DNA of 39,100 bases, taken from contig CANFOQ010000027.1 of the NCBI GenBank assembly GCA_947448745.1, forward strand, positions 1-39,100. Reading direction: 5' to 3'. Every line of letters starts with the position of its first letter. The stretch's first letter is position 1. The stretch comes from Comamonadaceae bacterium. Its GTDB lineage: Bacteria; Pseudomonadota; Gammaproteobacteria; Burkholderiales; Burkholderiaceae_C. Shown here piece by piece: positions 1 through 7,142 of the stretch. The notes under the pieces are model-generated. The model saw only the letters and a program-made list of their open reading frames with translations, made no database searches and was not told where the DNA came from. The position numbers and the translations under genes are program-made.

Positions 1-590
1 AAACAACCGTTGTGGGCCGTGACGACTTGGTAACTGAAACCAGCCGCCATCATCAAATCGGGTTTGGTGTGGCCGTGCGAGAGCAACCAACCGGGGCCCA
101 ATTCGCCACCGAATTCTTCGTCGTAAGTGAAGTGCAACTCGACACTGCCTTTGCTGGGTTTGGCCACAGCCTCTAGTGCACGAACCGCAAAGGTGAAAGT
201 GGAAAAGTCACATTTGCTGACGGCAGCGGCACGGCCGTAAATTTTGCCGTCCTCAATCTCGCCGCCATAAGGGTCGTGGGTCCAACCTTCGCCGGGTGGC
301 ACGACATCGCCATGGGCATTCAAGGCCACCACGCGGCCATCACCATAGCGGCGACGCACGATCAAGTTGGTGATGGATTCCAGACCGTGAGATCGAACTT
401 GCGCTGTGGGGATCTCAAAGGCTTCAGCCTGCATGCCAAACCCTTTCAGCAATTCAGCGGTGCGCAAGGCATGGGGGGTGTTGTTGCCGGGGGGCGAGTC
501 GGTTGGGACGCGAATCAGTTCTTGTAAAAACGCCACCTGCTCGTCAAAGTGTTGGTCGATCCATTGGTCTAAGGCTTGGTAATTGGTCAT
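1..590 (-). CDS. M20-family metallopeptidase/amidohydrolase (partial, C-terminus off the window)
   Basis: The frame opens with ATG at 588-590 (MTNYQALDQW) and runs off the left edge, leaving about 196 residues. M20 landmarks are the metal-binding H93-G-D95 in NAHGDVVPPGEGW, the GR...K motif at 119-126 and the catalytic Glu pair in TYDEEFGGE. Family members hydrolyse amide bonds (ArgE, DapE, allantoate or carbamoyl-amino-acid amidohydrolases) using two metal ions. In the usual GRGxxDxKG motif the bridging Asp is conserved, but here the motif is GRAAAVSK, with Val124 at the Asp position. It lies 26 bases downstream of puuE on the same strand, so a role in ureide or purine breakdown, for example on allantoate, is an inference from context only. 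The substrate cannot be read from the sequence. Confidence 0.85.
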   Translation of the reverse strand, partial: MTNYQALDQWIDQHFDEQVAFLQELIRVPTDSPPGNNTPHALRTAELLKGFGMQAEAFEIPTAQVRSHGLESITNLIVRRRYGDGRVVALNAHGDVVPPGEGWTHDPYGGEIEDGKIYGRAAAVSKCDFSTFTFAVRALEAVAKPSKGSVELHFTYDEEFGGELGPGWLLSHGHTKPDLMMAAGFSYQVVTAHNGC

Positions 591-616
591 GTTGTTTCAG
601 TTTGAAAGTTGAAAGG

Positions 617-1558
617 TCAGACAGCTTCGTTATAGGGGTGCACTTGTTTCCAGTGGCGTGCAATATCGACACGCTTGCACACCCACACCCGATCGTGTTT
701 TTCGACATGGTCTAAAAATTGTTGCAATGCTTTGATGCGGCCAGGGCGACCCAGCAGTCGGCAATGCATGCCAATGCTCATCATCTTGGGTGCATCTTCA
801 CCTTCGGCGTAAAGCACGTCGAAACTGTCGCGCAAATAGGTGAAGAAATCATCGGCTTGTGCATAGCCTTGCGGCAATGAAAAGCGCATGTCGTTCACAT
901 CCAAGGTGTAGGGCACCACCAAATGGGGCACCACATCGCCATTGGTTTTTTGGACCTTCATCCAAAACGGCAGGTCGTCACCGTAATAGTCGCTGTCGTA
1001 TTCCAAACCGCCATGGTCGAGCAGCAAGCGGCGCGTGTTGGGGCTGTCGCGACCCGTGTACCAACCCGCAGGCAGGGTGCCGGTCATGCGCTGAATGATC
1101 TCCAAGCCTTTGGCCATGTGTTGGCGTTCGGTGGCTTCATCCATTTGTTGGTAATTGATCCAACGCCAACCATGACATGCTATCTCGTGGCCGAGTTCCA
1201 CGAATGCTTGCGTGAGGTCGGGGTGACGCTCGAGCGCCATGCTGACGCCAAACACCGTGAGTGGTAGTTTGCGTTTTTCAAACTCGCGCAAGATGCGCCA
1301 GACACCCACCCGCGAACCATATTCGTAGATGCCTTCCATGGTCAGGTGGCGGTCGGTGAAACTGGGCGGGCTGAACATTTCAGACAAAAACTGTTCGGAA
1401 CCTGGGTCCCCATGCAAGGTGGCGTTTTCTCCACCTTCTTCGTAATTCAGGACAAATTGCAATGCGATGCGGGCTTTTCCGGGCCAGCGGGCATGCGGGA
1501 CCTGTTGGCCATAGCCAACCAGGTCGCGTGGATAAGGGCTGGTGCTGTCGTAGATCAT
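617..1558 (-). CDS. puuE: Allantoinase PuuE (polysaccharide-deacetylase fold)
   Basis: This 313-residue protein matches the PuuE-type allantoinase, a metal-independent member of the NodB/carbohydrate esterase 4 fold. It opens allantoin to allantoate in purine degradation. Recognisable stretches are YPRDLVGYGQ at the N-terminus, LQFVLNYEEGGE, IACHGWRWI, AGWYTGRDSPNTR, YDSDYYGDDLPFW and MMSIGMHCRLLGRPGR near the C-terminus. Length is normal for the family. The start is ATG at 1556-1558, preceded on the minus strand by an AGGA Shine-Dalgarno about 7 bases away. The M20 hydrolase follows 26 bases downstream, probably in one transcript. The lipoprotein gene at 1632 is divergent, so the promoter should lie in 1559-1631. 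Other purine genes (uraD, ureidoglycolate lyase, xanthine dehydrogenase) are not in the window. Confidence 0.92.
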   Translation of the reverse strand: MIYDSTSPYPRDLVGYGQQVPHARWPGKARIALQFVLNYEEGGENATLHGDPGSEQFLSEMFSPPSFTDRHLTMEGIYEYGSRVGVWRILREFEKRKLPLTVFGVSMALERHPDLTQAFVELGHEIACHGWRWINYQQMDEATERQHMAKGLEIIQRMTGTLPAGWYTGRDSPNTRRLLLDHGGLEYDSDYYGDDLPFWMKVQKTNGDVVPHLVVPYTLDVNDMRFSLPQGYAQADDFFTYLRDSFDVLYAEGEDAPKMMSIGMHCRLLGRPGRIKALQQFLDHVEKHDRVWVCKRVDIARHWKQVHPYNEAV

Positions 1559-1631
1559 GACAAATCCTAACCTATCGAGTTGCTTGGTCCTTCACACACA
1601 GGGGCATGGATTGCGCATAATCAGTTCCACC

Positions 1632-2018
1632 ATGAACCCCAAACTGTGTTTTTCTGTCTTGACTTTGTTGCCCTTGGTGATGGGTGGTTGCGCTTCTTTT
1701 GAGCAAGTCAATGCCTGCAACGCGCTGGCTTACCAGCAGGCCCCGCCTATTTACGACAGTCAGCAAACCATGATGATGATGCGCTGTCCCTATGGCATCG
1801 GGCCGTTCAGCCCGATGTTCCCCAAACCCGGCATGCCACCTCAGCCTGTTTTTTGCAACCAGTTGATGGTGGAAGACTTGAACTATTGGGCCAGGCGAAG
1901 CATATTTGACGCCTGCATGAAGGGGGTGACACCGACGACGGTGGTGGTAGAGCCAGCTGTCGCTGCGCCACAAGCGCTACCTGAACCGGTTCCTCAGCCC
2001 ATTTCCGAGCCGCAGTAA
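1632..2018 (+). CDS. Small putative lipoprotein of unknown function
   Basis: I chose ATG at 1632 because it puts a clean lipoprotein signal at the N-terminus: MNPKLCFSVLTLLPLVMGGC, with the lipobox Cys at residue 20. An upstream in-frame ATG at 1557 would add 25 residues unlike a signal peptide. The mature part has several Cys (MRCPYG, FCNQL, FDACM), a Met run (MMMM) and a Pro-rich tail of PEPVPQP type. Total length is 128 residues. I recognise no family. It lies divergent to puuE and convergent to the Rap1a-like gene, with one base between the stop codons. Likely location is the inner leaflet of the outer membrane. Confidence 0.7.
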   Translation: MNPKLCFSVLTLLPLVMGGCASFEQVNACNALAYQQAPPIYDSQQTMMMMRCPYGIGPFSPMFPKPGMPPQPVFCNQLMVEDLNYWARRSIFDACMKGVTPTTVVVEPAVAAPQALPEPVPQPISEPQ

Positions 2019-2019
2019 C

Positions 2020-2370
2020 TCAAACACAAGGGAAGTTGGCCACCATCACTTCACGCACCACGCTGGCTGCATTGAATCGGAGCAGGTCGGGGCGCTGAAT
2101 CAGTTGTTGCTGCACCGTGTCGACCAAGATGTTGATCTCAGTTTGATCGCCAAAGCAGATGGGTGCGTCCTTGGTCAACATCAGAGTATCAATCACACCC
2201 ATGATGTAGTTGCGACCATGAAACCGGGTGGCTTCATCGGCTGACAACAAACTCGCGTGGAGTTCGCCAGCAGTTAAAAAGCGCACGCTTTTTTTGGCGT
2301 GCGCGGTGGCTGAGCCAAGTGCGAAAAAAGCACTGAGCAAGGCCAGTTTGAGCCAATCAAGGGGCTTCAA
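2020..2370 (-). CDS. Rap1a/Tai-like small secreted protein, probable TTG start
   Basis: The conserved pattern of the Rap1a/Tai fold is visible: YIMGVIDTLML, a first Cys in PICFGD, a helix ILVDTVQQQLIQRP and a final FPC. The domain is named after Serratia type VI immunity proteins but is widespread as a stand-alone secreted domain. The longest frame begins at 2412, deep inside the cytochrome gene. TTG at 2368-2370 is better: AAGG lies 6 bases upstream and the product begins with a good signal peptide ending SATAHA. That start overlaps the cytochrome stop by 14 bases, which suggests translational coupling. I see no type VI effector nearby, so an immunity role is not supported. Role unknown, perhaps periplasmic in the dehydrogenase-cytochrome operon. 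Confidence 0.7.
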   Translation of the reverse strand: MKPLDWLKLALLSAFFALGSATAHAKKSVRFLTAGELHASLLSADEATRFHGRNYIMGVIDTLMLTKDAPICFGDQTEINILVDTVQQQLIQRPDLLRFNAASVVREVMVANFPCV

Positions 2371-2677
2371 CTGTGACCTTGATGCTGCTGTACCAAGCAG
2401 CCAAATTGGCAATTTCGGTGTCTGTCAGGGGTTTGGCAATCACGCTCATCACCTCGTGCTGGCGTTTGCCACTGCGGTAATTTTTCAGCTGCTCACTGAC
2501 ATAAATGGGTGGTTGACCTGCCAAGTTGGGTGCGCTTGGCATGCTGGCAATGCCAGTGGGACCGTGGCACAAAGCACAAGCTGAATCGGCCTTGGCGCGA
2601 CCTGCAACCGCGTCTTGGGCATGAACAACTGTCCATTGAACCAAGCCCATCAACAAAACAAAAGCAATTTTTTTCAT
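2357..2677 (-). CDS. Small periplasmic c-type cytochrome
   Basis: The start is ATG at 2675-2677 (MKKIAFVLLMGLVQWTVVHA), with GAGG about 5 bases upstream; the longer frame to 2755 would run through a terminator hairpin. The product is about 106 residues: a signal peptide, the haem-binding CALCH about 15 residues into the mature protein, then a class I cytochrome c core with PNLAGQ and a Met (EVMSVI) as likely axial ligand. It ends with the ANLAAWYSS helix typical of such domains. It follows the PQQ-type dehydrogenase gene and is the obvious candidate electron acceptor, passing electrons from sugar or alcohol oxidation to the respiratory chain. That pairing is inferred from position. Confidence 0.88.
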   Translation of the reverse strand: MKKIAFVLLMGLVQWTVVHAQDAVAGRAKADSACALCHGPTGIASMPSAPNLAGQPPIYVSEQLKNYRSGKRQHEVMSVIAKPLTDTEIANLAAWYSSIKVTVEAP

Positions 2678-2688
2678 GTGATCCTCGT

Positions 2689-2718
2689 AAAAAAGCGGGG
2701 CCTCCGAAGAGGCCCCGC
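2689..2718 (-). terminator. Rho-independent terminator between dehydrogenase and cytochrome genes
   Basis: A perfect 10-bp GC-rich stem (2695-2704 with 2709-2718) closes on a four-base loop that reads TTCG on the minus strand. It is followed in that direction by six T residues (2689-2694). This is a textbook intrinsic terminator for transcripts coming from the sugar dehydrogenase. The cytochrome Shine-Dalgarno lies only a few bases past the T tract, so the cytochrome message needs read-through or a promoter of its own overlapping this site. Confidence 0.88.
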
Positions 2719-2761
2719 CTTGTATTTGATCACAGGCTAAAAGCCCGTGAATCAAACTGGA

Positions 2762-4039
2762 TTACTGAGCTGAGTAGCTGATGCGGTAGATCGCGCCAGC
2801 GTAGTCGTCAGACACCAGGATAGAGCCGTCAGGCAGGTTGGCAACGTCCACAGGGCGGCCCATGGCGCGACCAGTGGCTTTGTCCAAGAAGCCGTCAGCA
2901 AACACTTCAGCTGCACCTGCGTTGCCGTCGGCCTTGATTGGCACGAAGTTCACGAGGTAGCCGCTAGGTGTGGTGCGGTTCCAAGAACCATGGGAAGCCA
3001 CGAACAGGCCGCCTTGGTATTTGGCAGGGAACATCTTGCCGGTGTAGTGCGTCAAACCCAATTGAGCTTGGTGAGCAGGGAACTCGACTTGAGGATAGAT
3101 GTGGCCAGCGGGCTCTTTCATGTCTTTCAACTCAGGAGCAGCACCAGAGCCAGCAACTTTGAAGTGACCGTTGTAGTAAGGGAAACCGAAGTGTTCGCCT
3201 GCCTTGGTCAGCTTGTTCAACTCGCCGGGAGGAACGTCGTCACCCAAACCGTCAACTTGGTTGTCGGTGGTCCAGATGTCGCCCTTTGGCCCAATGGTGA
3301 TACCAGCGGGATTGCGCATGCCTTTGGAGTACACGGTACGGCCAGAGCCGTCCAAACCGTTGTAGCGGATCACGCCACCAATACCGACTTCTTCATAGAG
3401 GGCGATTTTGTCTTTGGGTTGAACGTTGTAAGGCTGGCCCAGAACCAAGTAGATTTTGCCGTCTTTGTCGACTTTACAAACGCGACCAGTGTGGTTGAAA
3501 GATTGCTCTTCCACAGGAATCATCTTGCCTTCAGGCACGATCACGCCCACGGCAACGTCTGGACCTTCGTAGAAGTATTCAGCTGCAGGGAAGTGCAGAA
3601 CGCGGTTGGATTCAGCAACGATCAGGAAACCGTCTTTGGTGAAGCAAACGCCGTTGGGGTTTGAGAATTTGATGGCAGGTGCGAAAGCTTTCACTTCAGT
3701 TGCTGCATCACCGTTGTTGCGGTTGGTCACAGCCCACACAGTGGTTTTGCGTGTACCGACGAACAACATGTTGGTGGAAGGAGCCACAGCCATGTAACGT
3801 GCGTCAGGAACAACAGCGTACAGCTCAATCTTGAAGCCTTCAGGCAATTTGACTTTTTTCAAGTTGGCGCGCAACTGATCAGCGTTTTTGCCGTCTTGTG
3901 GGACGGTAGCGATGTTCATGTTGGTGTCTGTGTTGCCCATGCGTTGCAAGGTTGACAGGTTTTTGTCCTGTGCAATGGCTGCAGTAGCAAACAGAGCGGA
4001 GATTGCCAGTGATACGGCAGAGATTTTGGTAATGCTCAC
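2762..4039 (-). CDS. PQQ-dependent sugar dehydrogenase (glucose/sorbosone dehydrogenase family)
   Basis: The 425-residue protein starts with a signal peptide (MSITKISAVSLAISALFATA, then AIAQ) and is probably periplasmic. The body has beta-propeller features of the GSDH/sorbosone dehydrogenase family: MAVAPSTNMLFVGTR, NGVCFTKDGFLIVAE, GMRNPAGITIGPKGDIW, TDNQVDGLGDDVPPGELN, GLFVASHGSWNRT and GRPVDVANLPDGSILVSDD. Such enzymes oxidise aldoses or related polyols with PQQ and pass electrons to a cytochrome. The true substrate cannot be predicted, and some family members have no known activity. ATG at 4037-4039 has AAGGA about 6 bases upstream. A terminator and a c-type cytochrome gene follow. No PQQ synthesis genes are in the window. 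Confidence 0.87.
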   Translation of the reverse strand: MSITKISAVSLAISALFATAAIAQDKNLSTLQRMGNTDTNMNIATVPQDGKNADQLRANLKKVKLPEGFKIELYAVVPDARYMAVAPSTNMLFVGTRKTTVWAVTNRNNGDAATEVKAFAPAIKFSNPNGVCFTKDGFLIVAESNRVLHFPAAEYFYEGPDVAVGVIVPEGKMIPVEEQSFNHTGRVCKVDKDGKIYLVLGQPYNVQPKDKIALYEEVGIGGVIRYNGLDGSGRTVYSKGMRNPAGITIGPKGDIWTTDNQVDGLGDDVPPGELNKLTKAGEHFGFPYYNGHFKVAGSGAAPELKDMKEPAGHIYPQVEFPAHQAQLGLTHYTGKMFPAKYQGGLFVASHGSWNRTTPSGYLVNFVPIKADGNAGAAEVFADGFLDKATGRAMGRPVDVANLPDGSILVSDDYAGAIYRISYSAQ

Positions 4040-4121
4040 TGAGATTCCTTAAGCAGAGAGAAGGCGACATAGCCTGAGGGAATGTTAGCAAGCTTCAAGC
4101 AAGGTGTAGCGATTTTCATGA

Positions 4122-4164
4122 CTAGGGATTGTCCTAGCCTATGACATGACAGCAGGGTAAACCC
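4122..4164. promoter_or_regulatory. Two short inverted repeats upstream of the PQQ-type dehydrogenase
   Basis: CTAGG and CCTAG (4122-4126, 4133-4137) form a 5-bp inverted repeat with a 6-base spacer; GGGT-AA-ACCC (4155-4164) follows 17 bases on. Both lie 80-125 bases upstream of the dehydrogenase start, in the 139-base gap before the MaoC gene. The spacing suits operators for an activator. Neither has a T tract, so a terminator for the MaoC transcript is less likely. The regulator is unknown. Confidence 0.35.
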
Positions 4165-4178
4165 GCAACTTTAAATTT

Positions 4179-4640
4179 TCACGAAACGTTTTGTTTTCTG
4201 ATCATCAGGGCGCTACGTTTACAAATGGCTACCAATTCATTTTTTTGATTGAAGCCTCGATGCTGGAATATCACTATGCCGTTGTGGGGTCTTGTTTTAC
4301 TTTCTCGCAATTCGAGCACTTCTGTCTCAACATGAACTGTGTCGCCATGAAACAGTGGTTTGGGAAAACGCACCTCATCCCAACCCAAATTGGCCACCGT
4401 GGTGCCCAAGGTGGTGTCCCCCACAGACACACCCACGATCAAACCCAGTGTGAACACACTGTTGACGATGCGTTGTCCAAACTCCGAGTGGTTTTGACAA
4501 TAGTCTTCATCCAAATGAAGTGCAGCAGGGTTGTGCGTGAGCGCTGAAAACAGCACGTTGTCCATCTCAGAGACGGTGCGGCGAATCGCGTGTTGAAACA
4601 CCTGACCCACAAAAAATTCTTCAAAGTACAAGCCCGCCAT
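4179..4640 (-). CDS. MaoC-like CoA hydratase (single hot-dog domain)
   Basis: This 153-residue protein has the hot-dog fold markers of MaoC/R-specific enoyl-CoA hydratases: YFEEFFVGQ at the start, LTHNPAALHLDEDY in the active-site loop, and the helix region GLIVGVSVGD. The canonical hydratase dyad is Asp-x4-His. Here the His is H42 and the Asp position is Asn37, as in some mesaconyl- or itaconyl-CoA hydratase-like relatives. The gene starts 2 bases after the stop of the CitE-like lyase, so the two are surely co-transcribed. Hydratase plus beta-hydroxyacyl-CoA lyase suggests a hydrate-then-cleave pathway, for example for a C5 dicarboxyl-CoA. No CoA transferase is nearby, so the substrate remains open. 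Confidence 0.85.
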   Translation of the reverse strand: MAGLYFEEFFVGQVFQHAIRRTVSEMDNVLFSALTHNPAALHLDEDYCQNHSEFGQRIVNSVFTLGLIVGVSVGDTTLGTTVANLGWDEVRFPKPLFHGDTVHVETEVLELRESKTRPHNGIVIFQHRGFNQKNELVAICKRSALMIRKQNVS

Positions 4641-4642
4641 GA

Positions 4643-5518
4643 TCAGTCCCTTTTCGCCAATTGAAGCAAGCGAAGTGCTTGCGTGAGATGCGGTTTGTCC
4701 ACCATCTTGCCGTCAAGTTGCACCGCACCAGCGCCACCTGCTTGCGCAAAGGCTTCCACAATGCGCTGTGCATGCGCCACTTCATGTGCTTCAGGTGCAA
4801 AGCCTTCATGGATGGGCAGCACTTGGTCTGGGTGGATTGCAAGCTTGCCGGTGAAGCCTGCTTTGCGGGCCCGGAGAACATCTTTGTGCAAGCGATCAGC
4901 ATCGCGAAAATCAACCGTGAGGGTGTCAATGGCTTGGACCTCAGCGTGTGACGCCGCCAGCAAGCACATGGAGCGTGCCAGTTGGTAGGTGAAGTCGAAC
5001 TCACCGTGTTCGTCTTTGTTGGTGGAGGCGCCTACGGCTGTTGCCAAGTCTTCGGCACCCCAAGTGAGGCCTGCCAAACGGTTGCTGGCACCGACATAAC
5101 TGTTGAGTTCAAACAAAGCACCTGCAACTTCCGTGGCCACAGGAATGATGCGGGTCGAACCCACAACCCATCCTTCTCGGGTTTCCAAAGCACTCAAGAA
5201 ATGGTCCAGTTTCACCACGTCTTGCGCGTTCAATGGTTTGGGCAACACGATGCCGTCTGGCCTGCCGGGCATGACAGCAATCAAGTCGTGCAAGGCGTGT
5301 TCGGTGTCCAAGGGGTTGATGCGAACCCAGGCTTGCTGAGAACCGCGCGGGTGTTGTTTCAAGTAGTCGCAGACCATGCCACGCGCCACCGGTAATCGCT
5401 CGATGGTGACAGCATCTTCCAAATCAAGAATCAGGGCATCGGCCTGGGTGCTGGCCCCTTTGGCCAGTTTTTTCTCGCTGTCGCCAGGGACAAACAGCAT
5501 GGATCGCAGCAGCTTCAT
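4643..5518 (-). CDS. HpcH/HpaI-type CoA ester lyase (CitE-like)
   Basis: The 291-residue product begins MKLLRSMLFVPGDSEKKL, the hallmark N-terminus of the CitE/malyl-CoA lyase family. LILDLEDAV carries Mg2+-binding acids, WVRINPLDT is the CoA and metal region, and GLTWGAEDLATAVG and KLAIHPDQV are further family motifs. Such enzymes cleave (or form) beta-hydroxyacyl-CoA esters such as malyl-, methylmalyl- or citramalyl-CoA. I took ATG at 5516-5518 because the family begins there; the frame extends 13 residues upstream without homology. It forms a two-gene unit with the MaoC hydratase. Citrate lyase alpha and gamma subunits are absent, so it is not part of a citrate lyase complex. Confidence 0.88.
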   Translation of the reverse strand: MKLLRSMLFVPGDSEKKLAKGASTQADALILDLEDAVTIERLPVARGMVCDYLKQHPRGSQQAWVRINPLDTEHALHDLIAVMPGRPDGIVLPKPLNAQDVVKLDHFLSALETREGWVVGSTRIIPVATEVAGALFELNSYVGASNRLAGLTWGAEDLATAVGASTNKDEHGEFDFTYQLARSMCLLAASHAEVQAIDTLTVDFRDADRLHKDVLRARKAGFTGKLAIHPDQVLPIHEGFAPEAHEVAHAQRIVEAFAQAGGAGAVQLDGKMVDKPHLTQALRLLQLAKRD

Positions 5519-5600
5519 CTTGGGGTTCCGTAGTAGTGAAGCGATCTTAACAACCACGATTCAAAGCGATGCAGTTGCAAACGCTGCGAACAGGAGAGGC

Positions 5601-6332
5601 TTATTTCAACCAGTCGGGGTCGGGCAGTTGGTTGAACACCTGGCGCAAGCCTTGGCTCCAGCTGCTGCGCAGGTCACGGAAATACACATCTTCGGCATCC
5701 ACCCGATGGCGTTTGAGAACGCAGAGTGCATCGCGCTGAATCATGGCCAAGTCAATGGGCAAGCCGACCGACAAATTGCTTTTGATGGTGGAATCAAACG
5801 ACACCAAGGCGCACTTCATGGCTTTGGACATGCTGAGCTCGGGTTGAATCACACGATCCAATATTGGTTTGCCGTATTTGCTTTCGCCGATTTGAAAAAA
5901 CGGCGTGTCCGTGGTGGACTCGATGAAATTGCCTTGGGGATAAACCATGAACAAGCGCGGGGCTTCACCCTTGAGTTGACCGCCCACCAAAAACAGGGCA
6001 GAAAAATCCACGTCACTTTGATCAGGCGCTTCGTTCTTGGTGGTGGCAATGGTGTCACGCAACTGCCGACCTAGCAACTCAGCCACATTGAATACCGAGC
6101 CCATTGACGTGAGGGGTGTGTCATGGTCTTTGGCGTGCTGTTTGACCTTGCTGATGACTTGCTGTGTGGTGGCCAGGTTGCCACTGTTGAGCATGACGAT
6201 CACACCTTCGCCCGGTGTTTCGAACACCGTCATTTTGCAAAACGTGGACACATGATCGACACCCGCGTTGGTGCGCGAATCAGAGGCAAACACCAGACCT
6301 TCATTCAAGACCATGGCCACGCAATAAGTCAT
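5601..6332 (-). CDS. Anbu (ancestral beta-subunit) proteasome-like peptidase
   Basis: This 243-residue protein belongs to the bacterial Anbu branch of the proteasome/HslV superfamily. After removal of Met it would expose Thr1 (MTYCVA), the expected N-terminal nucleophile. D17 (FASDSRT) and K32 (FCKMTVF), counted from that Thr, match the catalytic Asp and Lys of proteasome beta subunits. Other family stretches are MLNSGNLATTQQV, FMVYPQGNFIES, FFQIGESKYGKPILDR and ALVSFDSTIKSNLSVGLPIDL. It is the last gene of a four-gene minus-strand operon, 6 bases after the transglutaminase stop. Anbu proteins assemble into open rings and their substrates are not established. No dedicated unfoldase lies nearby. 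Confidence 0.92.
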   Translation of the reverse strand: MTYCVAMVLNEGLVFASDSRTNAGVDHVSTFCKMTVFETPGEGVIVMLNSGNLATTQQVISKVKQHAKDHDTPLTSMGSVFNVAELLGRQLRDTIATTKNEAPDQSDVDFSALFLVGGQLKGEAPRLFMVYPQGNFIESTTDTPFFQIGESKYGKPILDRVIQPELSMSKAMKCALVSFDSTIKSNLSVGLPIDLAMIQRDALCVLKRHRVDAEDVYFRDLRSSWSQGLRQVFNQLPDPDWLK

Positions 6333-6338
6333 AGGGAT

Positions 6339-7142
6339 CTACTGTTGATGGGGAAGGTTGGATTCTACTTTTGCGTAACTGCTCATGGTCTCCGTACCGC
6401 CACCGGTGCGCACGCCGCGAACGGGGCTGGCGTCTTCATAGTCCAGGCCATGTGCCAAACGGATATGGCCTTGGTCCGCCCCATTGGAGTTGCTCACATC
6501 AAAACCAATCCACCTTGAACCGACCCAGGCCTCGGCCCACGCATGGCTGGCCACATCGCCTTGTTCGCCGGCATGCAAATAACCGCTGACATAACGCGCC
6601 GGTACCCCCAAGTGCCTCACACAAGAGAGAAACACGTGGGTGTGGTCTTGGCAAACACCACGGCCTTGGGCAAAAGACTGGGCGGCTGTGTCACCCACGT
6701 GGGTCACGCCTTTTTGATAGGGCATGCGATCCAACAAAGCCAGCATCACATCATGCAAACCCATGTAGGGCCGAGATTTCACTGTGCTTCGAAAAGGTTC
6801 GATGAACGCCTTCATGGCCTCATCCATCTTGGTCATTGGCGTTGAGCGCAAAAACACCGCTGGTGGCACCGGGCCTTCAGGCTCGCCGTCATGGCCTGCT
6901 TTCAAGGTGACAGAGCCTTCAGCGCACAACACAATTTCGTTGGCAGCTTGCTCCAGCACCAGGCAATGGCTCAAATTGCCAAAGGCATCAACCCAGGGCG
7001 TGGCTTTGTGCGGCAAGCTGAGACGCCAGTTTTGAACCGTTTGTCGCTCGGTGTTGGGTGGTGTCATGCGCAGCATTTGGATACTGCGTTTGAACGCATG
7101 GTCGTAGCGGTAGGTGGTTTCGTGGAACACATGAAGGTTCAT
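6339..7142 (-). CDS. Transglutaminase-like cysteine protease of the Anbu operon
   Basis: The 267-residue protein has the bacterial transglutaminase N-terminal beta domain (MNLHVFHETTYRYD) and the core papain-like catalytic triad: C164 in GRGVCQDH, H200 in ASHAWAE and D215 in GFDVSN. In bacteria such proteins are usually proteases or amidases rather than cross-linkers. Its ATG overlaps the stop of the alpha-E gene (ATGA), giving translational coupling. The partner set of alpha-E protein, permuted ATP-grasp and Anbu suggests that it cuts or transfers a peptide bond made by the ATP-grasp ligase; that is inference from conserved gene order. No signal peptide, so cytoplasmic. Confidence 0.92.
   Translation of the reverse strand: MNLHVFHETTYRYDHAFKRSIQMLRMTPPNTERQTVQNWRLSLPHKATPWVDAFGNLSHCLVLEQAANEIVLCAEGSVTLKAGHDGEPEGPVPPAVFLRSTPMTKMDEAMKAFIEPFRSTVKSRPYMGLHDVMLALLDRMPYQKGVTHVGDTAAQSFAQGRGVCQDHTHVFLSCVRHLGVPARYVSGYLHAGEQGDVASHAWAEAWVGSRWIGFDVSNSNGADQGHIRLAHGLDYEDASPVRGVRTGGGTETMSSYAKVESNLPHQQ

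Noticed and set aside
2020-2370. Type VI secretion immunity protein
   Set aside because: The Rap1a-like domain alone does not show this; no effector or secretion genes are nearby and the context is a redox operon.
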